Below are positions 6,776 through 14,626 of a DNA stretch of 21,765 nucleotides, one piece after another. Source of the DNA: JBQTIY01 sp052387675 (GTDB lineage Bacteria > Planctomycetota > B15-G4); the NCBI GenBank assembly GCA_052387675.1, contig JBQTIY010000016.1, positions 1 through 21,765 on the forward strand. The letters run 5' to 3'. The translations under genes were made by a program, and so were the position numbers. The stretch's first letter is position 1. Each line of letters begins with the position of its first letter. The notes under the pieces are model-generated. The model saw only the letters and a program-made list of their open reading frames with translations, had not been told where the DNA came from and searched no databases.

Positions 6776-8787
6776 TGCTTTTTGTCCCGGCGCTTCCCGT
6801 CTGTGTAACCCACCTGGTTGAGCGACTCCTCCATCGCGGGGTTCACCGGCTGCTCTTCGCGCGGCCGCCGCTCGGCACTCTCGCGATACCACTGCAGGGC
6901 GGCCGACTCGAGCGCCAGCCAGTCGGCCTGGTCGGCGCGCGCCGCCAGATCCAGGGGCAACAGTTCTTGCGGATCACTGCGCAAGTCGAAGGCCTCACGG
7001 CCCGCCACGCTGTGGTCGTCGGCCAGCGTGAGCAGAAGCTTGCGGCCCTCGGCATCCTGCGCAGCGAGCAGATTGCGCCGCGGCCCGAAGAGCTGCGTGC
7101 GCACGCCGGCGAAGACCGGCGCTGCGTGACGACCGGCCGGCGGGAAGGGCAGCAGCGACGGCGACGCGTCGGGGTCGGGCGGCAGGCCGGCCAGCGTCAG
7201 CAGGGTGGCGGACACGGCCGCCGTGCTTACCGGTTCTCCGCGGCGCACTCCTGCCGGCACACCCGGCCCGGCCAGTATGAGCGGCACGGCCAAGAGCTCG
7301 TCGTGCAACGAGTAGCCGTGCCCAAGACCGCCGTGCTCGAAGAGTTCCTCGCCGTGGTCGGAGGTGAGCAGCACGACGGTCTGCTCCTGGAGACCGCGGG
7401 CAGCGAGTGCGCGCCACAGATCGCCGAAGCAGGCATCGAACCAAGCCACTTCGCCGTCGTAGAGATCCACGACGTGCTGGCGCGCCTCGGCGCTGAGCGG
7501 CTCAACTTCATTGCGCTGGAGCTGATTGGGCAGAAAGCCCGCGAAGTCGCGCTGTTCCACATAGCCCTCGGCGAAGCGCGTGCGCTCAGGGCCGGGCGCG
7601 CCGTAGGGCGCGTGCGGATCCATGTAGTGCACGTAGGCGAACCAGCGCTCGCCCTGCGGCTGTCCGTCCAGCCAGGCCAAGAGTCGCTCGTTCAGCGCGC
7701 AGGCCGGCAAGTCATTGGACTGATCCCAGTGGCCGAAGCCCTGATGAAAGTTGTTGGCCGGCTGCACGAGGGCATTCGCCACGAAGGCCGCACCCTCGAG
7801 GCCCGCGCGCCGCAGCCGCTCGGGCCACGTGGAGAGGCTCTCCATGAGATAGCTGCGCGTGTCGCCCAGCACGCCATGCGTATTGGGCGGCAGGCCCGTG
7901 AGCAGCGAGGCCGTGGCGGGGAGCGTCCAACTGCTGGTCGAGAGCGCGCGCTCGAAGACCGTGCCCGTGCGCGCGAAGGCCTCCAGTTCAGGTGTGGTCG
8001 GGCGGGCGTAGCCGTGCAGGGACATGCGGCGCGCGGCCAGTGTGTCGACCACGAGCACCAGCACATTGGGCCGGCCGGGGCCCGTGCGCTGCCGCGCGAT
8101 CGCGCGCGGCTGCACGATGAGCAGTTCCCACCAGAGCGGCTCGGCCGGCACGACACCCTCGGGCACGGCTTGCCCGTGGCGCGTGGTCTGGAAGCGCAGT
8201 TCCACGGCACGACCGGCGAAGTCATCCAGCGGCAGCTCGATCGTGCGCATGATTTGGTCGTAGGGGTGTTCGTGATCGGCGCGATCGAGGATGTAGTCGC
8301 TGCGCAGCGCCAGGCGCTCCTGGCCGTCGATGAGCACTCGGAACGTGACGGGCGCGGGATCGGCCTTGAGCGGATCGGTGCGAAACTGGCTCAGCACCAT
8401 GGTGCGCACGCGCAGGCGCGCGCCGGCGGGGAAGGGCCCGGCGCGCACCTGAAAGTCGCTCTCCGCCCGCGCGTGGATGACCAGATCATTGGCATCCGAG
8501 GCGAGGCGCTGCTCCTTGTCGATGAAGGCGAAGGGCCAGGCCGCCAGCGGCTGCGCCGAATCCTGGGCGAGCACACTCACGGAGGGATCGCGCGCGCTGA
8601 AGAGCGCTACGAGATCAAGCGCTTCCTCGTCCACCATGAGGTGGGAGCGAGGCGTGCCGGCAGCCGAGCCGCCTTCTGCAGCGTCGCCGCCGCAGCCTGC
8701 CGCGCCGAGCAGCGCGCTCAGCCAGAGGCCGATGCTCGCGAGCCTGCGACGCGGTACGGCTCGGGGAAATGGCTCCCAACGGGACAT
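6772..8787 (-). CDS. Sulfatase/alkaline-phosphatase-fold lipoprotein with Thr in place of the formylglycine residue
   Basis: This is a 671-residue predicted lipoprotein. A basic N-terminus, a hydrophobic stretch (about 17-30) and Cys32 look like a lipobox ('LLGAAGC'). Residues 40-230 form an N-terminal domain I do not recognise, probably beta-rich. The sulfatase fold starts at 'RPNVLVLVVDTL' (239-250), with metal-site Asp248, 'HYMDPHAPY' (387-395) and 'TSDHGEELFEHGG' (475-487). At the nucleophile position the CxPSR motif is replaced by T288-L-P-A-T, leading into 'SLLTG'. A formylglycine sulfatase is therefore unlikely; a Thr nucleophile, as in alkaline-phosphatase-superfamily phosphotransferases, or a phosphodiesterase-like role is possible. 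It heads a three-gene run with the Rieske gene and miaE. Its substrate is unknown. Confidence 0.85.
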   Translation of the reverse strand: MSRWEPFPRAVPRRRLASIGLWLSALLGAAGCGGDAAEGGSAAGTPRSHLMVDEEALDLVALFSARDPSVSVLAQDSAQPLAAWPFAFIDKEQRLASDANDLVIHARAESDFQVRAGPFPAGARLRVRTMVLSQFRTDPLKADPAPVTFRVLIDGQERLALRSDYILDRADHEHPYDQIMRTIELPLDDFAGRAVELRFQTTRHGQAVPEGVVPAEPLWWELLIVQPRAIARQRTGPGRPNVLVLVVDTLAARRMSLHGYARPTTPELEAFARTGTVFERALSTSSWTLPATASLLTGLPPNTHGVLGDTRSYLMESLSTWPERLRRAGLEGAAFVANALVQPANNFHQGFGHWDQSNDLPACALNERLLAWLDGQPQGERWFAYVHYMDPHAPYGAPGPERTRFAEGYVEQRDFAGFLPNQLQRNEVEPLSAEARQHVVDLYDGEVAWFDACFGDLWRALAARGLQEQTVVLLTSDHGEELFEHGGLGHGYSLHDELLAVPLILAGPGVPAGVRRGEPVSTAAVSATLLTLAGLPPDPDASPSLLPFPPAGRHAAPVFAGVRTQLFGPRRNLLAAQDAEGRKLLLTLADDHSVAGREAFDLRSDPQELLPLDLAARADQADWLALESAALQWYRESAERRPREEQPVNPAMEESLNQVGYTDGKRRDKKQ

Positions 8788-8795
8788 GGAGGCGC

Positions 8796-8824
8796 AGACT
8801 AGAGCAGTCGTGCGGGAAAGTCAT
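8796..8824 (-). promoter_or_regulatory. Predicted promoter of the sulfatase-Rieske-miaE run, probably leaderless
   Basis: Read on the minus strand, ATGACT (8824-8819) resembles a -35 box, followed by a 17-bp spacer and TAGTCT (8801-8796) as a -10 box. Only 8 nt separate the -10 from the ATG at 8787, and no Shine-Dalgarno sequence fits there. Transcription would begin at or next to the start codon. The boxes are recognised by eye and the match to the consensus is moderate. Confidence 0.5.
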
Positions 8825-8858
8825 GCGCCGCGCGGGCAAGCGCCGGCCCCCCTCGCAC

Positions 8859-8867
8859 TGCTACACT
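8859..8867 (+). promoter_or_regulatory. Extended -10 element for the ClpP-like gene, probably leaderless
   Basis: TGCTACACT is an extended -10 element (TG-N-TACACT) ending 7 nt before the ATG at 8875, so the expected transcription start falls at the start codon. There is no good -35 box 17 bp upstream, which is common for extended -10 promoters, and no Shine-Dalgarno sequence. It is back to back with the promoter of the divergent sulfatase-fold gene. Confidence 0.5.
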
Positions 8868-8874
8868 CCCCGCC

Positions 8875-9504
8875 ATGGCCGAACGTCGCCAGCCAACCAG
8901 CTCCCCTCCACCCGATCCCAGCTCACGCGCCACAGTGCCCCGCCGCCACGCCTTCGCCGGTAAGCGCCGCGTCATCTTGTTCGGCGACATCAACGCGGCC
9001 TCCGCCGAGAAGGTCGTCACGCGCCTGCTGGAATTGGCCGAGGAGGATCCGATCGAGCCCATCGATCTGCTGATCAACTCCACCGGCGGCGACGTGGAAG
9101 CCGCCTGCGCGGTCATCAACGCCATGCACGGCATCCCGTGCCGCGTGAACACGGTCTGCATGGGCTTCGCCCAGGCAGCGGCCTGCATCATCCTCATGGC
9201 CGGCACGGGCGTGCGCACCGCCTTCGAGAACTCAGTGCTGCTCATCCATCGCATGGTCTGGGACGACCCTCACCAGGGCCGCCGCGGCGAGGGCGACGAG
9301 GAAGAGGAAGAGGAACCGCTGCCTCCGCCCGACGAAAAGTACGTGGAGCTCTGCCGTCGCCTGGAGAATGCCTACATCGGGCGCTTCCTCAATCACGATG
9401 CCGTCTGGGCCGAGCGCAGCATTCCCACGGCGCTCGACATGTCCACCGACGACGCCTTGCGTCTCGGGGTCATCGACGGCGTGATCTTCCTCGACCGCGA
9501 GTAG
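8875..9504 (+). CDS. ClpP-fold protein, apparently lacking the catalytic Ser and Asp
   Basis: The 209-residue protein has the ClpP/crotonase fold: 'VILFGDINAASAEKVVTRLL' (33-52), the oxyanion segment 'INSTGGDVEAA' (67-77), 'VCMGFAQAAACIILMAG' (94-110), 'LLIH' (122-125) and 'MSTDDALRLGVIDGVI' (189-204). Aligned by eye with E. coli ClpP 'CMGQAASMGAFLLTAG', the nucleophilic Ser becomes Ala101, and no Ser exists between residues 93 and 119. The His is kept (His125). The catalytic Asp position reads Ala186, with an Asp two residues later. An acidic, Pro-rich insert (about 131-153, with a run of six Glu) lies after the His. It stands alone, with no clpX or clpA beside it. It may be an inactive ClpR-like ring partner or a scaffold. 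The fold is confident; the function is not known. Confidence 0.85.
   Translation: MAERRQPTSSPPPDPSSRATVPRRHAFAGKRRVILFGDINAASAEKVVTRLLELAEEDPIEPIDLLINSTGGDVEAACAVINAMHGIPCRVNTVCMGFAQAAACIILMAGTGVRTAFENSVLLIHRMVWDDPHQGRRGEGDEEEEEEPLPPPDEKYVELCRRLENAYIGRFLNHDAVWAERSIPTALDMSTDDALRLGVIDGVIFLDRE
9298..9315 (+). repeat. Short tandem repeat GAGGAA x3 inside the ClpP-like gene
   Basis: Three perfect GAGGAA units encode the Glu run in the acidic insert. A repeat this short in a coding region could change length by replication slippage without shifting the frame. Confidence 0.6.
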
Positions 9505-9513
9505 CCGCGCCGC

Positions 9514-10929
9514 TCACTCGCGCTGGTACCAGTAGAAGTCGTCGTGGCGTCGGGCGCTGTAGAGCACGCGCATCCGGTGCGCGCCCGCGGCGAGCGGAGG
9601 CGCGTGCAACGCGGCCGTGTTCGTGAGCAGGATGCCGCCCGGGCGCAGCATGGCCGCGCCGTTGGCCAGCGCCAGACTGCGCTCGAACGCGTCGTAGTAG
9701 AGCAGCACATTCGTGGCCACCAGCAGATCAAAACCCTCGCCCAGAGCGGCCGGCGCGAGGCGCTCGAAGACGAGATTGAGTTCCACGGGGCGTAGCGCGG
9801 CCGGCCACTGGGGCGCGACGCTCAGCGCACGCAGGTGCAGCGCGCCGGCGGCGGCTGGGGCTGCGAGTGGCGGCAATTCCCGGCCGATCTGCGCGCCAAG
9901 CTGGGCCCAGAACTCCAGGGTTGGCTGAGTCCAGGGCTCATCGGCGGGCAGCGGCAGCACGAGCTGATAGGGCTGCTGCTGCCGGGCGCGCTCTACGGCC
10001 GCGCTGAGATGCGCGTTGACGCGCGGACTCACATCGAGAGTGGTCAGCTCAAGCCGGCCCGGCACGGCAAGACCCAGGCGAAGAAGTGTGTCCATCAGGG
10101 CAAAGGGCTGGATGGACTGCTGCGCGTAGAAGTCGTGTCCATCGACCTTGTTAGTGAAGTCCAGCCCAGGTCCTACGAGAGCCACGCGCCGCACGCTTCC
10201 CGGCGCAAAGCGGCCCTGCTCGGCCAGCACGGCCAGCACCTGTGCCAGGCCGCAGTCCACTACGAGGCTGGTGTCGGAGGAGAGGCCGCGTTCCTGGAAG
10301 ATCCCGGCATAGGCCTGCGCTTGCGACTCGGCGGATTCCGTGGGCGGCACCGCCTCGAGCGCGCGCTCATAGTCCGCAAGATCTGCGCTCAGGTTCGCGT
10401 AGAACTCCGCGAGTCGCGAACGAATGCGCGGCTGGTCGGCTGCACGCCGCGGATCGAGGCCGGAGCGAGCCAGCACGCTGCGCACGAACGACAAGCGCTC
10501 ATCCTCGCTGGGGCCAGCCAGAGCCGCCGTGAGATCGAGCAAGCGTGCGCGCACGCCGGCGCTATCCGGGGTCACAGCGCGCGGCGCCGACGTGAACGAT
10601 GTGCCAAAGAGCAGGAAGTTCACTACCGAATCTTCGTCGCCATGCTGCAGACGCGCGCTGACATCGGCCTTGCGCTCGGCGATCCAGGCGGGCCACTCGG
10701 CCTCCGTCGGCGACCCGCGGCGGTGCAGTGCCAGCACGGGCTGTGCCTCCTCGAAGCGCATGGTCTGCACGGCCGCGGGCGCCTCGGTGCAGGCGCCCGC
10801 GCAGACGCCCACTCCTGCGCCCAGGGCGGCCTTCCATCCGGCGTCGAGCAGGGCGGATCTCAGCGCAGCCAGCGAAAGCCCCGCACGGCGCGAAACCGCT
10901 GCCTTGCTAGGCTCGTACTCGGTATGCAT
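9514..10929 (-). CDS. CheR-like SAM-dependent methyltransferase domain protein
   Basis: The protein has up to 471 residues. The C-terminal half carries class I methyltransferase features: motif I-like 'VALVGPGLDF' (249-258), an acidic strand end 'LTTLDVSP' (295-302) where the cofactor ribose would bind, and 'FDLLVATNVLLYYD' (400-413) followed by 'LRPGGILLTN' (428-437). The last two blocks resemble CheR-type methyltransferases. I do not recognise residues 60-230. The ATG at 10929 is 4 nt from a -10-like GATACT and lies inside the PadR-type palindrome. The resulting first 50 residues hold a weak lipobox-like 'GVCAGAC', odd for a SAM enzyme, so the next Met (residue 57, position 10761) may be the true start. 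It is divergent from padR by 36 bp. The substrate is unknown; no chemotaxis genes are nearby. Confidence 0.75.
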   Translation of the reverse strand: MHTEYEPSKAAVSRRAGLSLAALRSALLDAGWKAALGAGVGVCAGACTEAPAAVQTMRFEEAQPVLALHRRGSPTEAEWPAWIAERKADVSARLQHGDEDSVVNFLLFGTSFTSAPRAVTPDSAGVRARLLDLTAALAGPSEDERLSFVRSVLARSGLDPRRAADQPRIRSRLAEFYANLSADLADYERALEAVPPTESAESQAQAYAGIFQERGLSSDTSLVVDCGLAQVLAVLAEQGRFAPGSVRRVALVGPGLDFTNKVDGHDFYAQQSIQPFALMDTLLRLGLAVPGRLELTTLDVSPRVNAHLSAAVERARQQQPYQLVLPLPADEPWTQPTLEFWAQLGAQIGRELPPLAAPAAAGALHLRALSVAPQWPAALRPVELNLVFERLAPAALGEGFDLLVATNVLLYYDAFERSLALANGAAMLRPGGILLTNTAALHAPPLAAGAHRMRVLYSARRHDDFYWYQRE

Positions 10930-10937
10930 ACTCAGTA
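10916..10937. promoter_or_regulatory. Imperfect 22-bp palindrome in the divergent gap, candidate PadR operator
   Basis: The two half-sites are TACT-N2-GTATG and its mirror CATAC-N2-AGTA, giving 9 of 11 symmetric pairs around a perfect 10-bp core GTATGCATAC (10922-10931). Overlapping this, the same bases read as a direct repeat ACTCGGTAT / ACTCAGTAT. The site covers the -10 regions expected for both padR (CATACT, 10927-10932) and the divergent methyltransferase (GATACT on the minus strand, 10939-10934), and the methyltransferase ATG. PadR regulators commonly repress their own operon from such palindromes. Confidence 0.6.
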
Positions 10938-10965
10938 TCGCCTACCCCAAGGAGCCCGTCAGGCC

Positions 10966-11486
10966 ATGACCGTCCGACACAGCCTCCTCGCCATCCTCGC
11001 TGAACAGCCTGCCCACGGCTACAGCCTGAAGTCCTCCTTCGAGAAGAGCACGGCCGGGGCCTGGCCGCTCAACGTCGGGCAGGTCTACACCACGCTCGAC
11101 CGTCTCCAGCGCGACGGCCTGGTAGAGGCGCAAGGTCTCGCCGACAGCCCGCGCCAATCTTGGCGCATCACCAAGGCGGGCCGCGCCGCTCTCGCCGAGT
11201 GGTACCAGAGCCCGGTCGTAGACGATCCGCCCTCGCGCGACGAGCTGGCCATCAAGGTGCTGCTCGCGGTCGCCGCCGATGCCATCGACGTGCAGGAGAT
11301 CTTGCAGCGCCAGCGCGTGGCCACGATGGATCGGCTGCAACAGTACACGCGTCAAAAGGCCAAGGCCGACCCGGCACGCGAACTCCCCTGGCTGCTCCTG
11401 CTCGATGCGCTGATTCTCAAGGCCGAGGCAGAGATCAAGTGGCTGGACCTGTGCGAAGAGCGGCTGCGGCACAAGCAGGAGGCGCA

Positions 11487-11490
<4 letters not shown>
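10966..11490 (+). CDS. PadR family transcriptional regulator
   Basis: This is a 174-residue winged-helix repressor. The N-terminal domain (about 1-80) has the family phrasing 'HSLLAILAEQPAHGYSLK', 'LNVGQVYTTLDRLQRDGLV' as recognition helix and entry to the wing, and 'WRITKAGRAALAEW' for the wing strand and following helix. The C-terminal half (about 90-174) is helical and charged, matching the dimerisation domain of the larger PadR subfamily. The ATG at 10966 has AAGGAG 11 nt upstream. The stop codon overlaps the ABC ATPase start (GTGA), so repressor and transporter are translated together. PadR genes next to ABC efflux genes usually respond to a toxic compound that the transporter handles. 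The ligand is unknown. Confidence 0.93.
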
Positions 11491-12208
<718 letters not shown>

Positions 12209-12212
<4 letters not shown>

Positions 12213-14626
12213 AGAGCTGGCACGCGCTACGGGCGCTGGGCCGGGTGGAGTGGCGTCAGCTCCAGCGGCACAGAGCTCGTTCATGGCTCGTGCTGCTGCT
12301 CGTGGCCGTGCCGGTGGCCGCCATGGCGGGCGGCAGCACTCTCCTCGCGATCACGCAGCCCACCGTGGAGGAGTACCGCGCGGCGGCCATGGGCCGCGCC
12401 GCCCTGCGTGTCGATGCCGCGCCCGGCCAGAACTTGAGCGCAGCACGCGCACTGCTTTCCCCGACGGCGCGCTGCGAGGAACTCGCGATTCACGCTGCGG
12501 ACCTCACCGCGCCGGGGCGCCGCCAAGGGGCGCGCTCTCTCGTTCTCGCCCCCTCGGCGCTGCAAGAGGACGGCCTCGGCGTCGGCCTGCTGCGGCTGAT
12601 CGCAGGGCGCGCCCCGGCGCAGGCCGGCGAAATCGCGCTCTCGCCGCTCTTGCTCGAGCGCCTGGATCGCAGCCTGGGGCAGACCGTGCAACTCGCCGGC
12701 CTGCCGTACGAAGTCACCGGACTGGTCGTGGACCCCGAGCGCCGCGACCTGCCGCTGGCCTGGCGCAGTGCCGCGCCTGCTGACGCGCGCGAACGCGCTG
12801 CGACGCCCGGCGTAACGAGTCTGCTCGTGGAGCTCGACGAGCAGGCAGCGGCTGCGGCCGCTGTGCAACTGCGCGCCTCCGGCTATCGCACCACGCTGCG
12901 CACGGACGTCGAAACCGGCGACCGCTTCGAGGCGCTCATGATCTTCGTGGTGGGCGGCTTCGGCTGCTTCGAGGCCGCACTGGTCATCGGAGCCGCTTTC
13001 GCCGTGAGCCTGCGCCGCCGTCAGCGCGAACTGGGACTGCTCGGTGCAAACGGAGCCTCGCCGGCCACGCTGCGCTTGGCCATGCTCGCTGTGGCCGGAC
13101 TTCTGGCGCTCGCCGGCGCGCTGCTCGGCCTCGCGGTGGGCCTCGGCGCAGCAGCGCTGCTGCAGCCCTTCCTCGACGACTGGAACCAACGCTTGAACGG
13201 CGCCTTCGAGGTGCCGTGGCTCGCGCTCGTGGGCGCGTTGCTGCTCGGCCTGCTCGCGACACTGGCCGCCACGGGCTGGCCCGCTTGGTCAGCGAGCCGG
13301 CTGACCGTGCGCGTGGCGCTCAGCGGGCGTCGTCCCGTGACTAGCGGCGGCGGCCGCTGGCTCGTCGCCGGGCTGACGCTGCTGATCACGGGCACGATCC
13401 TCGTGCTGTGGAGCACAGGCCTCAGCGCACCGAGCGCCGGTCCGAGCTTGCTGGCCGGCTCGGTGCTGAGCGTGTTGGGGCTGGGAGCTTGCAGTCCCTG
13501 GCTGCTCGGTGTGTTCGCGCGCCTTGCCGCTCCGCTGCCCTTGCCATGGCGGCTCGCCGTGCGCGACGCCGGGCGCTTCCGCGCGCGCAACGCTCCCGTC
13601 GTCACTGCCGTGCTGGCCGGCCTCTCGGTGAGCATCCTCCTCGCAGCCTTGCTCAGCAGCATCGAGTCGATGCTGGGTGAGCGGCTGCCCGCGCTGCGGG
13701 ACGACCAAGTCCTCATTGAGGGGCTCGGTGCCGAAGCGCTGGCGCAACGTCTCGGCTCTGAATCCGCTGCGCTCGCCAGCGCGCCGCTGCAAGCGCTGCA
13801 CAGCGCAGGCCAGCCAGCGACCGTCGAGGCGGCGCCAGCCGGCTGGGTGGCCTGCGGCAGCGAGGACCTCGTGCGGGCCCTGGGAGCCGAGGCCGGGCTG
13901 GCCGACTTTCGCGCCGGCAAGCTCTTGGCCCTGAACCTGCCCGCTTCCGCTTCCCCGGCTGTCCTGCGCGACGCTTCGGGCCGCGCTCTGTTGCAGCTCG
14001 ACGTCAGCGCCGTGAGCACCGCGCAGGCCGTGCGCGGCCCCTCCTGGCTGCTCGACAGCGCGACCGCCGCAAGCCTGGGCCTGCACTGCGGGCCGCCGCC
14101 GCAGCGCGCCAGCGTGCCCTGGCTGCTGCGCGTGCCAGAGCCGGTGACAGCGGCCCTGCTCAGCCGCGCCTCAGTGCTCGCCGCGGAGTGCGCTGAGACG
14201 GCCGTCGAGACACAGCAGTTGCGCGCAGGCCCCGACCGCCGCGACTACCGCATCGTACTGCTCATCTGCCTGCTCACAGGACTCGTCGTGGTCGGCGTGG
14301 CGACCGCACTCACCGCGGTGGAGTCGGCCGGGGATGCGCGCCTGCTGCACGTCATCGGCGCGGCGCCCGCGGTCCTGCGGGGCCACCTGGCCGCACGCGC
14401 CGGCTACCTCGCGCTCCTCGGCAGCGCGCTCGCGATCCCGGCGGGTCTGCTGCCGGCGCTGGGCCTGCTCTCGCTCTCCAATTCCGCCAGTTCGCTCCGC
14501 TTCAGCATGCCCTGGTTGGAAATCGGATTGACTCTGCTGGGGCTGCCCGTTGCCGCTTTTGTGGGCACCTGGCTGCTCGCGCCACGCCTGAGTCCGCACA
14601 CCCTCGTTCAAGGAGCCTCATCATGA
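12209..14626 (+). CDS. FtsX-like ABC permease, two-module form
   Basis: This 805-residue inner-membrane protein has about ten membrane helices: one near the N-terminus (27-48), a group at about 243-360, a group at about 383-490, and three at the C-terminus. Large extracytoplasmic segments lie at about 50-240 and 490-690. 'RRRQRELGLLGANGASPATL' (269-288) followed by hydrophobic helices is the FtsX-domain signature, and a weaker copy occurs near the C-terminus ('LLHVIGAAPAVLRGHL'). The two-module form is like the permeases of PadR- or two-component-controlled antimicrobial peptide transporters. GTG start overlapping the ATPase stop; its stop overlaps the hydrolase start (ATGA). The style resembles cassettes I associate with Actinobacteria, so transfer is possible but not shown. 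Confidence 0.9.

Noticed and set aside
6763..8802. A 679-codon open frame on the plus strand opposite the sulfatase-fold gene
   Set aside because: It shows the same antisense composition, no recognisable domain, and fully overlaps a gene with clear sulfatase-fold motifs.
8875..9504. Cys104 as a replacement nucleophile in the ClpP-like protein
   Set aside because: It is three residues beyond the Ser position on the same helix and would point about a turn away. I mention it as the only alternative but do not support it.
10789..10929. Lipoprotein or Tat signal peptide on the methyltransferase
   Set aside because: The N-terminal Arg pair and 'GVCAGAC' look vaguely signal-like, but the hydrophobic stretch is weak and SAM is not available outside the cytoplasm. 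A later start at 10761 is a simpler explanation.
9835..10965. Long N-terminal extension of the padR frame, in frame with the PadR domain
   Set aside because: The extension is antisense to the methyltransferase and compositionally unlike a protein. The ATG at 10966 has AAGGAG and gives a normal PadR length.
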